This document shows positions 26,355 to 34,670 of a stretch of 64,000 nt of DNA, in pieces; position 1 is the first letter of the stretch; each line of letters begins with the position of its first letter. The DNA is from an uncultured Clostridia bacterium (GTDB taxonomy: Bacteria; Bacillota; Clostridia; Oscillospirales; Ruminococcaceae): the NCBI GenBank assembly GCA_945829235.1, contig CALZUA010000005.1:62001-126000 (forward strand), written 5' to 3'. The translations under genes and the position numbers were made by a program. The notes under the pieces were generated by a model. The model was not told the origin of the DNA. It made no database searches and was given only the letters and a program-made list of their open reading frames with translations.

Positions 26355-27193
26355 TGATTACATTCGGTCCCGGAGGTAATTCAATCAGCTGGGGAAAACG
26401 GAAATTTCCCGAGGATTTGCCGGCTTATCTCGGCGAACTCGGGCTTAATGGCTATGAAATCGAGTGCGGGCGCGGCGTGAGAATATCGGAAGGCACGGTG
26501 AAAAAGCTCCCCGAAATAGCGCGGGAAAGCGGGATTTATGTGACGCTTCACGCTCCGTATTTCATTTCGCTTTCGTCAACCGAGGAAGAAAAGCGCTTGA
26601 ACAGCGTGAATTATATTCTCGAGTCGGCAAAGGCGGCGAAGGCTGTCGGAGCTCAGAAAATCGTGGTTCACAGCGGGTCTTGCTCAAAGATGACGAGAGC
26701 GGAGGCAACCTATCTCGCGAAACAAACGCTGAAAAAGGCGCAGGAAGCGCTTGATGAAAACGGGCTTTCGGATATCATAATCTGTCCCGAAACGATGGGA
26801 AAAATCAATCAGCTTGGCACTCTAGAAGAAGTTCTGGAGCTGTGCGGGGTGGACGAGCGGTTTTTGCCGACGGTTGATTTCGGGCATCTGAACGCGCGCA
26901 CTCTCGGCGGTATAACGGGGCGCGCCGATTACGCGAAAATGCTTGATTTAATCGAGAACGCGCTGGGACACGAGCGATTGTCGAAAATGCACATTCACTT
27001 CAGCAAAATCGAGTACACGGCGGGCGGCGAGAAAAAGCACCTGACGTTCGCGGACGAGCATTTCGGTCCCGATTACAAGCCGCTTCTTGAGGAAATCAAG
27101 GCGCGCGGGCTGTCGCCGTCGATAATCTGCGAGAGCGACGGAACGCAGGCTGAGGACGCGGCTGAGATGAAGCGGTTTTACGATAATTTGTGA
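26354..27193 (+). CDS. Endonuclease IV-like TIM-barrel protein
   Basis: 279 residues of the AP endonuclease family 2 fold: VTLHAPYFISLSS (first metal His), KIVVHSGSCSKM, IICPETMGKINQLG (metal Glu), PTVDFGHLNAR (Asp and His), KMHIHFSKIEYT (His-x-His) and SIICESDG (Glu). The full metal set is present, so it is likely an active zinc nuclease acting at abasic sites, or a related isomerase-type barrel. Sits in the yqeG-aroQ run with overlapping ends. Confidence 0.8.
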   Translation: MITFGPGGNSISWGKRKFPEDLPAYLGELGLNGYEIECGRGVRISEGTVKKLPEIARESGIYVTLHAPYFISLSSTEEEKRLNSVNYILESAKAAKAVGAQKIVVHSGSCSKMTRAEATYLAKQTLKKAQEALDENGLSDIIICPETMGKINQLGTLEEVLELCGVDERFLPTVDFGHLNARTLGGITGRADYAKMLDLIENALGHERLSKMHIHFSKIEYTAGGEKKHLTFADEHFGPDYKPLLEEIKARGLSPSIICESDGTQAEDAAEMKRFYDNL

Positions 27194-27207
27194 AAAGGTG
27201 GAAAATT

Positions 27208-27648
27208 ATGAAAATTTTGGTTATAAACGGTCCGAACTTAAATCTTCTCGGCGAGCGTGAGCCGACAATTTACGGCGATGAGTCGCTCAAGGCGATTAAC
27301 GATGAGCTTTACGCGGTCGCGCAAAATCTCGGTCACGAGCTTTCGTTCTTCCAGAGCAACAGCGAGGGAAGCATTATCGACAGCATTCACGCCGCGCGGC
27401 TTGGTTATGACGGAATTGTGCTGAACGCGGGCGCTTACACGCATTACAGCTACGCAATTCACGATGCGATTGCCGCGATAAAAATTCCTGTTATAGAGGT
27501 ACATTTGAGCAATATCTCGAGCCGCGACGAGTTCCGCAAAAAGAGCGTTATCGCGCCGGCTTGCGCGGGAAGCATCGCGGGCTTCGGAAAATACAGCTAT
27601 ATGCTGGCGATACAGGCGCTCGACTACCTGTTTGAGGAGAAGAAATGA
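27208..27648 (+). CDS. aroQ: 3-dehydroquinate dehydratase, type II
   Basis: 146 residues: ILVINGPNLNLLGEREPTIY at the N-terminus with the catalytic Tyr in the following segment, YTHYSYAIHDAI, and VHLSNISSRDEFRKKS. It dehydrates dehydroquinate in the shikimate pathway as a dodecamer. ATG at 27208 after AAAGGTGG; the longer frame has no site. The stop overlaps the M24 start by four bases. Confidence 0.95.
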   Translation: MKILVINGPNLNLLGEREPTIYGDESLKAINDELYAVAQNLGHELSFFQSNSEGSIIDSIHAARLGYDGIVLNAGAYTHYSYAIHDAIAAIKIPVIEVHLSNISSRDEFRKKSVIAPACAGSIAGFGKYSYMLAIQALDYLFEEKK

Positions 27649-28697
27649 CCGCGGCGGAACAACTTGCGAGCTTTCTTCCGGACGAGCGTTCGGCGGCTTT
27701 TGTGACATCGGCGGAGTCGTTGCGGTATCTTTGCGGCTCGGAAATTAGCGGCGCAATTGCCCTTATTTCAAAGGAAGCGCGGTTTCTTTTCGTAGGAAAA
27801 GGCGTTTTGGTGAGCGCAAACGGGTTTGTGGTGTTCACTCTTTCAAGCTTGAAGCAAATTCTTGACATTCTCGTTAAATTCGGCATAAAACGGCTGTATA
27901 TTGAGAACGATAAGATGACGGTTGCTGAGCTTGAGTTGATGAAAGACACGCTTCACTACGCGGATTTTATCATAACCGATGAGCTTAAGTCGGCTCTTCT
28001 CAAAATGCGTTCAATCAAGAACGAGAACGAAATTGCGTGCGTGAAAAAGGCGCAAAACGTCTGCGATAAGGCGTATCAGCGGCTTTTGATGACGGTTCGC
28101 AAGGGAATGACCGAACGGCAGATTGCCGCATATCTCAACTATTTTCTCGTGGAATTCGGTGCGGACGAGCCAGCTTTTTCCGCGCGGGCGCTTTCGGGTG
28201 AAAATTCTGGAAATGCAAACGCGCGCCCGAGTTCACGGCAAATCCGCGAGGGTGATTTCCTCTTGCTGGAATTTGGCGCGAGAGTAGGCGGGTACTGCGC
28301 GAAAATGGCGCGAACAGTCGCGGTCGGCGAAATTTCCTCAAAACAGAACGATGCTTACAACGCGGTTTCCTGCGCGGTTTTTGACGGGCTGAAAACGCTT
28401 CGTGCGGAGATTAGCTCGAATGTTCCCGACAGCGTTGCGCGGGCAACTCTGAACGCGTGGAATGTTGAAAAATACTCTTGCGGTAACTTTGCTCACGGTA
28501 TCGGAATTGACGTTTCCGAGCCGCCTTTTCTCGGTGAAAACGGCGGGGCAATGCTCAAAGAGGGAATGACGCTTGCGGTTGGGTGCGACATCAGGCTTCC
28601 GGAGAGGTTTGGCGTGAAAATCACGGATACCTGCGCGCTTACTGCGGACGGTTGCGAGAATTTTACTTCTGCAACAAGAGAATTGGTGCACATCTGA
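27645..28697 (+). CDS. M24-family aminopeptidase-like protein, metal site degenerate
   Basis: 350 residues with a creatinase-type N-terminal domain (about 1-125) and the pita-bread M24 domain (about 130-345). The locus aroQ-M24-efp is the usual place of a Xaa-Pro aminopeptidase gene. Of the five metal ligands only the His survives (H284 in FAHGIGI). The positions of the two Asp are E209 (LLEFGA) and K220 (GYCAKMAR), and those of the two Glu are G313 (LAVGCDIRL) and T327 (KITDT). The usual substrate loop His is also missing (SGENSGNANARPSS). The reading frame is intact and lies in an operon, so it looks like a maintained non-catalytic paralogue and not a decayed gene. Confidence 0.85.
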   Translation: MTAAEQLASFLPDERSAAFVTSAESLRYLCGSEISGAIALISKEARFLFVGKGVLVSANGFVVFTLSSLKQILDILVKFGIKRLYIENDKMTVAELELMKDTLHYADFIITDELKSALLKMRSIKNENEIACVKKAQNVCDKAYQRLLMTVRKGMTERQIAAYLNYFLVEFGADEPAFSARALSGENSGNANARPSSRQIREGDFLLLEFGARVGGYCAKMARTVAVGEISSKQNDAYNAVSCAVFDGLKTLRAEISSNVPDSVARATLNAWNVEKYSCGNFAHGIGIDVSEPPFLGENGGAMLKEGMTLAVGCDIRLPERFGVKITDTCALTADGCENFTSATRELVHI

Positions 28698-28738
28698 GCA
28701 AAAATCTGTAAAAATTTTTGCTGATTAAGAAAATTCGG

Positions 28739-28767
28739 TTGACAAGAAGTGTAAAATGTGGTATAAT
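28739..28767 (+). promoter_or_regulatory. SigA-type promoter of efp
   Basis: TTGACA (28739-28744), 17-bp spacer, TATAAT (28762-28767), 126 bp before efp. Confidence 0.9.
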
Positions 28768-28892
28768 AATGCCGTAACATTTTGTTTAAGCGCGAAAATT
28801 GCGCTTTATCGGACGGTTGCGCCGCGAAAAAGCGCGGTGTAATCACAAAAATGCTCGTTTGAGTGGAATGAAAGATTTGGAGGTTCGCTAGT

Positions 28893-29453
28893 ATGATCAC
28901 AGCGGGAGATTTCAGGAACGGAATGACTTTTGAGGAAGACGGAAACGTAATGCAGATTATCGAGTTCCAGCACGTTAAACCCGGCAAGGGCGCAGCGTTC
29001 GTTCGCACAAAGGTCAAGAATGTAATTACAGGCTCGGTTGTTGAAAAGACCTACAACCCGTCCGCAAAGTTCCCGACAGCTTTTGTCGAGAGAAAGGATA
29101 TGGAGTTCACCTACGCAGACGGCGAGCTGTATCACTTTATGGATCAGGAAACCTACGAGGACGTTCCCGTAAACGCTTCTGACGTTGGTGACAACTTCAA
29201 ATTCGTTAAGGAGAATATGCTCTGCAAGGTACTTTCCTACAAGGGCAAGGTTTTCGGCGTTGAGCCTCCGAACTTTGTTGAGCTTCAGGTTACCGCGACC
29301 GAACCCGGTTTCGCAGGCAACACCGCTACCAACGCAACCAAGCCCGCTACTCTTGAAACGGGTGCGGAAATCCGCGTTCCGCTGTTCATCAACGAGGGCG
29401 AAATGATTCGCATCGACACCAGAACCGGCGAGTATATGGAGCGCGTAAAGTAA
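28893..29453 (+). CDS. efp: Elongation factor P
   Basis: 186 residues with the EF-P N-terminal KOW-like domain ([30 protein letters not shown] carrying the tip Lys), and the OB domains ending [15 protein letters not shown]. It rescues ribosomes stalled at proline stretches. GGAGG lies 9 bp before the ATG. Usual neighbour of an M24 peptidase gene. Confidence 0.97.
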   Translation: MITAGDFRNGMTFEEDGNVMQIIEFQHVKPGKGAAFVRTKVKNVITGSVVEKTYNPSAKFPTAFVERKDMEFTYADGELYHFMDQETYEDVPVNASDVGDNFKFVKENMLCKVLSYKGKVFGVEPPNFVELQVTATEPGFAGNTATNATKPATLETGAEIRVPLFINEGEMIRIDTRTGEYMERVK

Positions 29454-29495
29454 TTTTTGATAAGTAATTTTCGTTTGTTGAAAAGAGGTATTTTT

Positions 29496-29894
29496 ATGAC
29501 AATCGGAGAAAAGGTAACTTATATAAAAGGGCTCTGCGAGGGGCTTAACAAGGACGATAAAATCATCAGCGCAATCCTTGATGTGTTGTCTGATATTGCG
29601 GAAAATCTCAATGAGATTGACGAGGAGCTTGACGATGTTGCAAGCGTAATGACCGACCTTGAGGAGAGCGTTTGCGACCTCGAGGACGAGATTTACGGCG
29701 AGGACGACTACGATGAGGATTACTATGACGACGATATCGAGGAAGATGTCGGCGAAATGTATGAAACCGTTTGCCCCAACTGCGAGAATACAATCCGCTT
29801 CGACTACGATCAGGCACAAAAGGGCGGAATGGACTGCCCGAACTGCGGAAAAAAGCTTGTTTTCGAGCTTGACGACGAGCCTGACGAGCTTTAA
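29496..29894 (+). CDS. CD1247-like acidic protein with zinc ribbon
   Basis: 132 residues. The N-terminal helical part (1-60) matches the small domain known from clostridial CD1247-type proteins. A very acidic stretch of Asp, Glu and Tyr follows (about 63-88), then a zinc-ribbon-like pair CPNCENT and CPNCGKK (about 93-118). Cytoplasmic, no known function. ATG at 29496 follows AGAGG. It sits behind efp and is followed by a terminator, so it probably shares the efp transcript. Confidence 0.75.
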   Translation: MTIGEKVTYIKGLCEGLNKDDKIISAILDVLSDIAENLNEIDEELDDVASVMTDLEESVCDLEDEIYGEDDYDEDYYDDDIEEDVGEMYETVCPNCENTIRFDYDQAQKGGMDCPNCGKKLVFELDDEPDEL

Positions 29895-29909
29895 TGCGGT
29901 ATTACTGTT

Positions 29910-29940
29910 TAACGCTCCGCTTTGTCGGGGCGTTAATTTT
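29910..29940 (+). terminator. Terminator after the CD1247-like gene
   Basis: TAACGCTCCG (29910-29919) pairs with CGGGGCGTTA (29926-29935), one G-U pair, followed by ATTTTT. It closes the efp transcript just before hisC. Confidence 0.8.
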
Positions 29941-29951
29941 TGGAGAAAAAA

Positions 29952-31004
29952 ATGAGCTGGAAAGACAATCTGATTAAAATCGAGCCTTATGTTGCGGGCG
30001 AACAGCCGAACAAGACGGATTTCATCAAACTGAACGCGAATGAAAACCCGTACCCGCCGTCACCCGAGGCAATTAAGGCTATAAACAATTTTGACGGGAG
30101 AAATCTCAAAAAATATCCCTCGGCAAACGCTGTGGAGCTTGTGAAAACAATCGCCGAGTATCACGGCTTAAAGCCCGAAAACGTCTTTGCTGGAAACGGC
30201 ACGGACGATGTTTTGTCGCTGTGCTTTCGCGCGTTTTTCAACTCGAAAAAGCCGATTTTGTTCCCCGACATAACCTACTCGTTCAACACGGTTTGGTGCG
30301 AAATTCTTGACATTCCGTACGAGCAGATAAGGGTTGACGCGGATTTCAACATCAATCCCGAGGACTACAAGCGCGCAAACGGCGGCGTTGTTATCGCGAA
30401 CCCGAACGCGCCCACGTCAATCGGCAGGGACTTGGATTTTCTGCGGATTATTCTCGACAACAACCGCAACTCCGTGGTTATCGTGGACGAGGCGTATGTG
30501 GATTTTGGCGGGACTACGGCAATTCCGCTTCTCGAGGAGTACGACAATCTCGTCATCACGCGGACGTTCTCGAAAAGCCGTTCTATGGCGGGAATGCGTA
30601 TCGGCTACGCGATGGGAAGCAAGGACGCGATTGCCGCGATTTATGCCGCAAAGGACAGCGTGAACAGCTATCCCGTGGACAGCGTCGCTCAGGTTGCGGG
30701 AATTGCTTCGATTAAGGACGAGAAATATTTCCGTGAAACGATTGCGAGAGTTATCAAAACGCGCGATAATCTGACGGAAAAAATGCGCGAAATGGGCTTC
30801 AAAATTCCCGACAGCTCGACAAATTTCATCTTTGCTTCGCACGAAAAATATCCCGCGAAGGAAATTTTCGAGTACTTGAAATCGAAGGACATCTACGTTC
30901 GCTGGTTTAACAAGCCGCGGATTGACAACTGCCTGCGGATTACCATAGGAACGGACGAGGAAACGGCGGCGCTTTTGAACGCGCTGAAAGAATACATAAA
31001 ATGA
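29952..31004 (+). CDS. hisC: Histidinol-phosphate aminotransferase
   Basis: 350 residues of the class I/II aminotransferase fold: KLNANENPYPPSPE near the N-terminus, VVIVDEAYVDFGG, and the PLP lysine in TRTFSKSRSMAGMRIGYA. This is the HisC group, seventh step of histidine synthesis, although related phenylalanine or threonine-phosphate enzymes look similar. ATG at 29952 follows GGAG (29942-29945). No other his gene is nearby. Confidence 0.88.
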   Translation: MSWKDNLIKIEPYVAGEQPNKTDFIKLNANENPYPPSPEAIKAINNFDGRNLKKYPSANAVELVKTIAEYHGLKPENVFAGNGTDDVLSLCFRAFFNSKKPILFPDITYSFNTVWCEILDIPYEQIRVDADFNINPEDYKRANGGVVIANPNAPTSIGRDLDFLRIILDNNRNSVVIVDEAYVDFGGTTAIPLLEEYDNLVITRTFSKSRSMAGMRIGYAMGSKDAIAAIYAAKDSVNSYPVDSVAQVAGIASIKDEKYFRETIARVIKTRDNLTEKMREMGFKIPDSSTNFIFASHEKYPAKEIFEYLKSKDIYVRWFNKPRIDNCLRITIGTDEETAALLNALKEYIK

Positions 31005-31014
31005 GGTGGACGAA

Positions 31015-32280
31015 ATGAAAATTGAAACACAATGCCTGCACGAGGGCTACACTCCCAAAAACGGCGAGCCGCGCGTTATGCCGATTGTTCAGAGCACAAC
31101 TTATGTTTACGAGTCAACCGACGAGGTTGCGGCGGTTTTTGACGACCCTACGAAAAGCTTGATTTACTCGCGCTTCGAGAACCCCACAACCGACTGCGTT
31201 GAGAAGAAAATTGCGGCGCTGGAGGGCGGCGTTGCGGCGATGTGTACGTCCAGCGGACAGGCGGCTTCGCTCATTTCAATCCTCAATATCTGCGAGGCGG
31301 GCGACAGCTTTATCGCGTCCGCGTCAATTTACGGCGGCACAATCAACCTTTTCGGCACAACGCTGAAGAAAATGGGTATCGAGTGCATTTTCGTTGACCA
31401 CGACGCTACCGAGGAACAGCTCTCCGCCGCGTTTAAGGAGAACACAAAGGCTGTTTTCGGCGAAACGCTGGCAAATCCCGCGCTCACGGTGCTTGATATC
31501 GAGATGTGGGCGAAGGTTGCACACGCGCACGGCGTCCCGCTTATCATCGACAACACCTTCGCAACGCCGATTTTGTGCAGACCGTTCGAGTGGGGCGCGG
31601 ATATCGTCATTCACTCCACCTCGAAGTATATGGACGGACACGCAATTCAGGTCGGCGGCGTTATCGTTGACAGCGGCAAGTTTGACTGGACAAGCGGCAA
31701 GTTCCCGTGTATGACCGAGCCGGACGAGAGCTATCACGGCATTGTCTACACCGAAAAATATGCTTTCGCGCCGTATATCGTTAAAGCGAGAATGCAGCTT
31801 ATGCGCGACTTCGGCTGCTATCCCGCGGCGAACTCGTCCTTCCTGCTCAATCTTGGTTTGGAAACGCTTGCGGTTCGTATGAAGCAGTACTGCGAGAACG
31901 CGCTTACCGTGGCAGAATACATCAAGTCCACGGGAAAAGTTGAGTTTGTGACCTATCCCGCGCTTGAGGAAAGCAAGGGGCACGAGCTTGCGAAAAAGTA
32001 CCTCCCGAACGGCACGAGCGGCGTAATTTCGTTCTCGATAAAGGGCGGCAGAAACGCTGCGGTTAAGTTTATGGACAGCCTGAAGCTCGCGTCAAACGAG
32101 GTTCACGTTGCCGATATCAGAACCTGCGTTCTGCACCCCGCGTCCGCTACGCACCGTCAGCTCACCGATGAACAGCTTGTTGCGGCGGGAATTGACGGCG
32201 GTCTGATTCGCCTGTCGGTTGGTCTGGAGAACGTTGACGACATCATCGCCGACCTTGAGCAAGGCTTCTCGGCAATTTGA
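31015..32280 (+). CDS. O-acetylhomoserine sulfhydrylase-type PLP enzyme
   Basis: 421 residues of the Cys/Met metabolism PLP family: IETQCLHEGYTP at the N-terminus, SRFENPTTDCVEKKIAALEG, IIDNTFATPILCRPFEWGAD, and the PLP lysine in HSTSKYMDGH. The long form and N-terminus fit O-acetylhomoserine aminocarboxypropyltransferase (MetY), which uses sulfide to make homocysteine. ATG at 31015 follows GAGGTGG. Directly downstream of hisC. Confidence 0.88.
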   Translation: MKIETQCLHEGYTPKNGEPRVMPIVQSTTYVYESTDEVAAVFDDPTKSLIYSRFENPTTDCVEKKIAALEGGVAAMCTSSGQAASLISILNICEAGDSFIASASIYGGTINLFGTTLKKMGIECIFVDHDATEEQLSAAFKENTKAVFGETLANPALTVLDIEMWAKVAHAHGVPLIIDNTFATPILCRPFEWGADIVIHSTSKYMDGHAIQVGGVIVDSGKFDWTSGKFPCMTEPDESYHGIVYTEKYAFAPYIVKARMQLMRDFGCYPAANSSFLLNLGLETLAVRMKQYCENALTVAEYIKSTGKVEFVTYPALEESKGHELAKKYLPNGTSGVISFSIKGGRNAAVKFMDSLKLASNEVHVADIRTCVLHPASATHRQLTDEQLVAAGIDGGLIRLSVGLENVDDIIADLEQGFSAI

Positions 32281-33038
32281 TGGAAAGAACCTCGAAAATC
32301 ATCAGAACAATCATCGCGGCAATCGCGAGTGTTCTGCTGGTGTGGGTTAGCATAAATTTTTTTACTGCGGGAACGGTTATCGGCTGGGTGATTTTCGGCT
32401 TGATAATCGCTCTCGGCGTTTTTTGGAAAAAATTCTGCGCGCTCGTAAAACGGCTCTGGAAGCGGATTTGGGGGAAAATCGCGGTACTGCTTGTCGGAGC
32501 GGCGGTTGCTTTCGCGGTGGGAATTTGCGTGTTCTTCTCGGTGAATATGATTTCGTGCACCGAAAATCCGCTTGAAAAAACCGAAGCCGTGATAATTTTA
32601 GGCTGTCAGGTTCGCGGAGAAGAACCGAGCGCTATGCTGAAAAATCGGCTTGACGCGGCGCTTGAGGTACTCCGGGAAAATCCCGCGGCTGTCTGCATCG
32701 CAAGCGGCGGTCAGGTTAACGGCGAAAACATCTCGGAAGCCGAGTGTATGCGAAGATATCTGATTGCAAACGGGATTGAGGACGAGCGAATTTTCACCGA
32801 GGACAAGTCTGCGTCAACGGAGGAAAATCTTGCCTTTTCAAGCGAAATTCTCGAAAATCTCGGAATTTCGGACAACATAATGATAGTCACAAACGAGTTT
32901 CATCAGTATCGCGCGGCGATTTACGCGAAGAAAAACGGCTTGCAGACGGGCTCACATTCCGCGAAAACACCGGTTTGGAATTTGCTGAATTACTGGGTGC
33001 GCGAATGGGGAACGCTTGCGATTGCATATATTAAATAA
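32280..33038 (+). CDS. YdcF-like DUF218 membrane protein
   Basis: 252 residues. Three N-terminal hydrophobic segments (about 7-28, 30-48, 61-88), then the DUF218 domain: VIILGCQVRGEEPSAMLKNR, CIASGGQVNGE, AECMRRYLIANGI and STEENLAFSS. The family (SanA/YdcF/ElyC) sits in the membrane and affects envelope precursor metabolism. ATG at 32280 overlaps the stop of the previous gene by one base, so it is co-translated with the sulfhydrylase. Confidence 0.82.
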   Translation: MERTSKIIRTIIAAIASVLLVWVSINFFTAGTVIGWVIFGLIIALGVFWKKFCALVKRLWKRIWGKIAVLLVGAAVAFAVGICVFFSVNMISCTENPLEKTEAVIILGCQVRGEEPSAMLKNRLDAALEVLRENPAAVCIASGGQVNGENISEAECMRRYLIANGIEDERIFTEDKSASTEENLAFSSEILENLGISDNIMIVTNEFHQYRAAIYAKKNGLQTGSHSAKTPVWNLLNYWVREWGTLAIAYIK

Positions 33039-33050
33039 AGGAGAATTGTA

Positions 33051-34664
33051 TTGATAACAGTATCGGACGTCGCCGTATCTTTCGGCGGACAGGTTTTATT
33101 CAAGAACGTTGATTTGAAGTTCACGGCGGGGAACTGCTACGGTGTAATCGGCGCAAACGGCGCGGGAAAATCGACCTTTCTGAAGGTGCTCTGCGGTGAG
33201 CTTGAGCCGACAAAGGGCAGTGTGACAAAGCCCGAAAATCTTCGTATGTCGGTGTTGAGCCAAGACCACTACGCTTTTGACGAGTACACGGTTCTCGACA
33301 CCGTGATTATGGGCAACAAGCGGCTTTACGAGATTATGAAGGAAAAGGACGCGCTCTACGCTAAGGAGGATTTTTCGGACGAGGACGGCGAGAGAGCTTC
33401 GGTTCTCGAAGCGGAATTTGCCGAGCTTAACGGCTGGGAGGCGGAGAGCGATGCGTCAAAGCTGATACAGGGACTCGGGCTTTCCGAGGAACTTTTGTAC
33501 CAAAGTATGTCGAGCCTTTCGGGCAACGAAAGGGTTAAGGTGCTTTTGGCGCGGTGTCTTTTCGGAAATCCCGATATTATCCTTATGGACGAGCCGACAA
33601 ACCACCTTGACGTGGACGCAGTTTCTTGGCTAGAGGATTTTCTCGCGGATTATTTCGGAACGGTTATCGTGGTATCGCACGACCGCCACTTCCTCAACAA
33701 TGTCTGCACGCACATCGTGGATATCGATTACGGCAAAATCAAGATGTACGTCGGAAACTACGAGTTCTGGTACGAAAGCTCACAGCTTATCCAGCGTATG
33801 ATTAAACAGCAGAACAAAAAGGCTGAGGAGAAAATCAAGGAGCTGCAGAACTTTATTGCGCGCTTCTCCGCGAACAAATCCAAGTCCAAGCAGGCAACCT
33901 CGCGCAGAAAATTGCTCGACAAGCTCACTGTTGAGGAACTCCCCGCAAGCTCGCGCAAGTACCCGTATATCGGCTTTGAAATGGAGCGCGAAGCGGGCAA
34001 GGATATATTGCAAGTCACGGGGTTGTCCAAGACGGTTGACGGGGTGAAGGTGCTGAACAACGTTTCGTTCAGCGTGGGAAAGGGCGATAAAATCGCGTTT
34101 GTCGGGGCAAACGAAATCGCCGTGACAACGCTTTTCAAGATACTCACCGAGGAGCTTGAACCCGATGAAGGCTCGTTTAAATGGGGCGGCACAATCACGG
34201 TTTCCTATTTCCCGAACGACAACAGCACGTATTTCAACGGTTGCGAGCTGTCGATTTTGGACTGGATGCGGCAGTACTCGAAGGACGAAACCGAGAGCTA
34301 TCTGCGCGGATTTCTCGGGAGAATGTTGTTCTCGGGGGACGACGTTTTCAAGCCGGTTAAGGTACTTTCGGGCGGCGAAAAGGTGCGTTGTATGTTCTCA
34401 AGAATGATGTTGTTCAAGAGCAACGTGCTGATTCTCGACAGACCGACAAACCACCTCGACCTCGAGAGCATAACCGCTGTCAACAACGGACTTTCCGAGT
34501 TCAAGGGCAACCTGCTTTTTGCAACGCACGACCTTGAGATACTCGAAACCGCCGCAAACAGAATAATCGAAATCACCGAAAACGGTTGCTTTGACCGTTC
34601 GGGAACCTATGAGGAATACGCCGAGTGGCGCCGCGAAAACGTCGGCGGAACGCTTACAATTTGA
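33051..34664 (+). CDS. ABC-F family ATPase with a degenerate second site
   Basis: 537 residues with two ABC domains and a linker. NBD1 is complete: GANGAGKST (about 37-45), SLSGNERVKV and LMDEPTNHLD. NBD2 has GANEIAVTT with Val358 where the Walker A Lys belongs, and ILDRPTNHLD with Arg464 where the catalytic Glu belongs, but keeps the signature LSGGEKVRC. This resembles the YbiT/YkpA subgroup, in which NBD2 Walker A is often altered. ABC-F proteins act on the ribosomal E site. TTG start with AAGGAG 7 bp upstream. Confidence 0.85.
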   Translation: MITVSDVAVSFGGQVLFKNVDLKFTAGNCYGVIGANGAGKSTFLKVLCGELEPTKGSVTKPENLRMSVLSQDHYAFDEYTVLDTVIMGNKRLYEIMKEKDALYAKEDFSDEDGERASVLEAEFAELNGWEAESDASKLIQGLGLSEELLYQSMSSLSGNERVKVLLARCLFGNPDIILMDEPTNHLDVDAVSWLEDFLADYFGTVIVVSHDRHFLNNVCTHIVDIDYGKIKMYVGNYEFWYESSQLIQRMIKQQNKKAEEKIKELQNFIARFSANKSKSKQATSRRKLLDKLTVEELPASSRKYPYIGFEMEREAGKDILQVTGLSKTVDGVKVLNNVSFSVGKGDKIAFVGANEIAVTTLFKILTEELEPDEGSFKWGGTITVSYFPNDNSTYFNGCELSILDWMRQYSKDETESYLRGFLGRMLFSGDDVFKPVKVLSGGEKVRCMFSRMMLFKSNVLILDRPTNHLDLESITAVNNGLSEFKGNLLFATHDLEILETAANRIIEITENGCFDRSGTYEEYAEWRRENVGGTLTI

Positions 34665-34670
34665 GAAATT

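Noticed and set aside
28806-29819. Minus-strand open frame (337 codons) opposite efp and the next gene
   Set aside because: Covers two well supported plus-strand genes, no start signal.
29940-29951. TTG start for hisC at 29940
   Set aside because: The GGAG site would lie inside the coding region; ATG at 29952 is spaced correctly.
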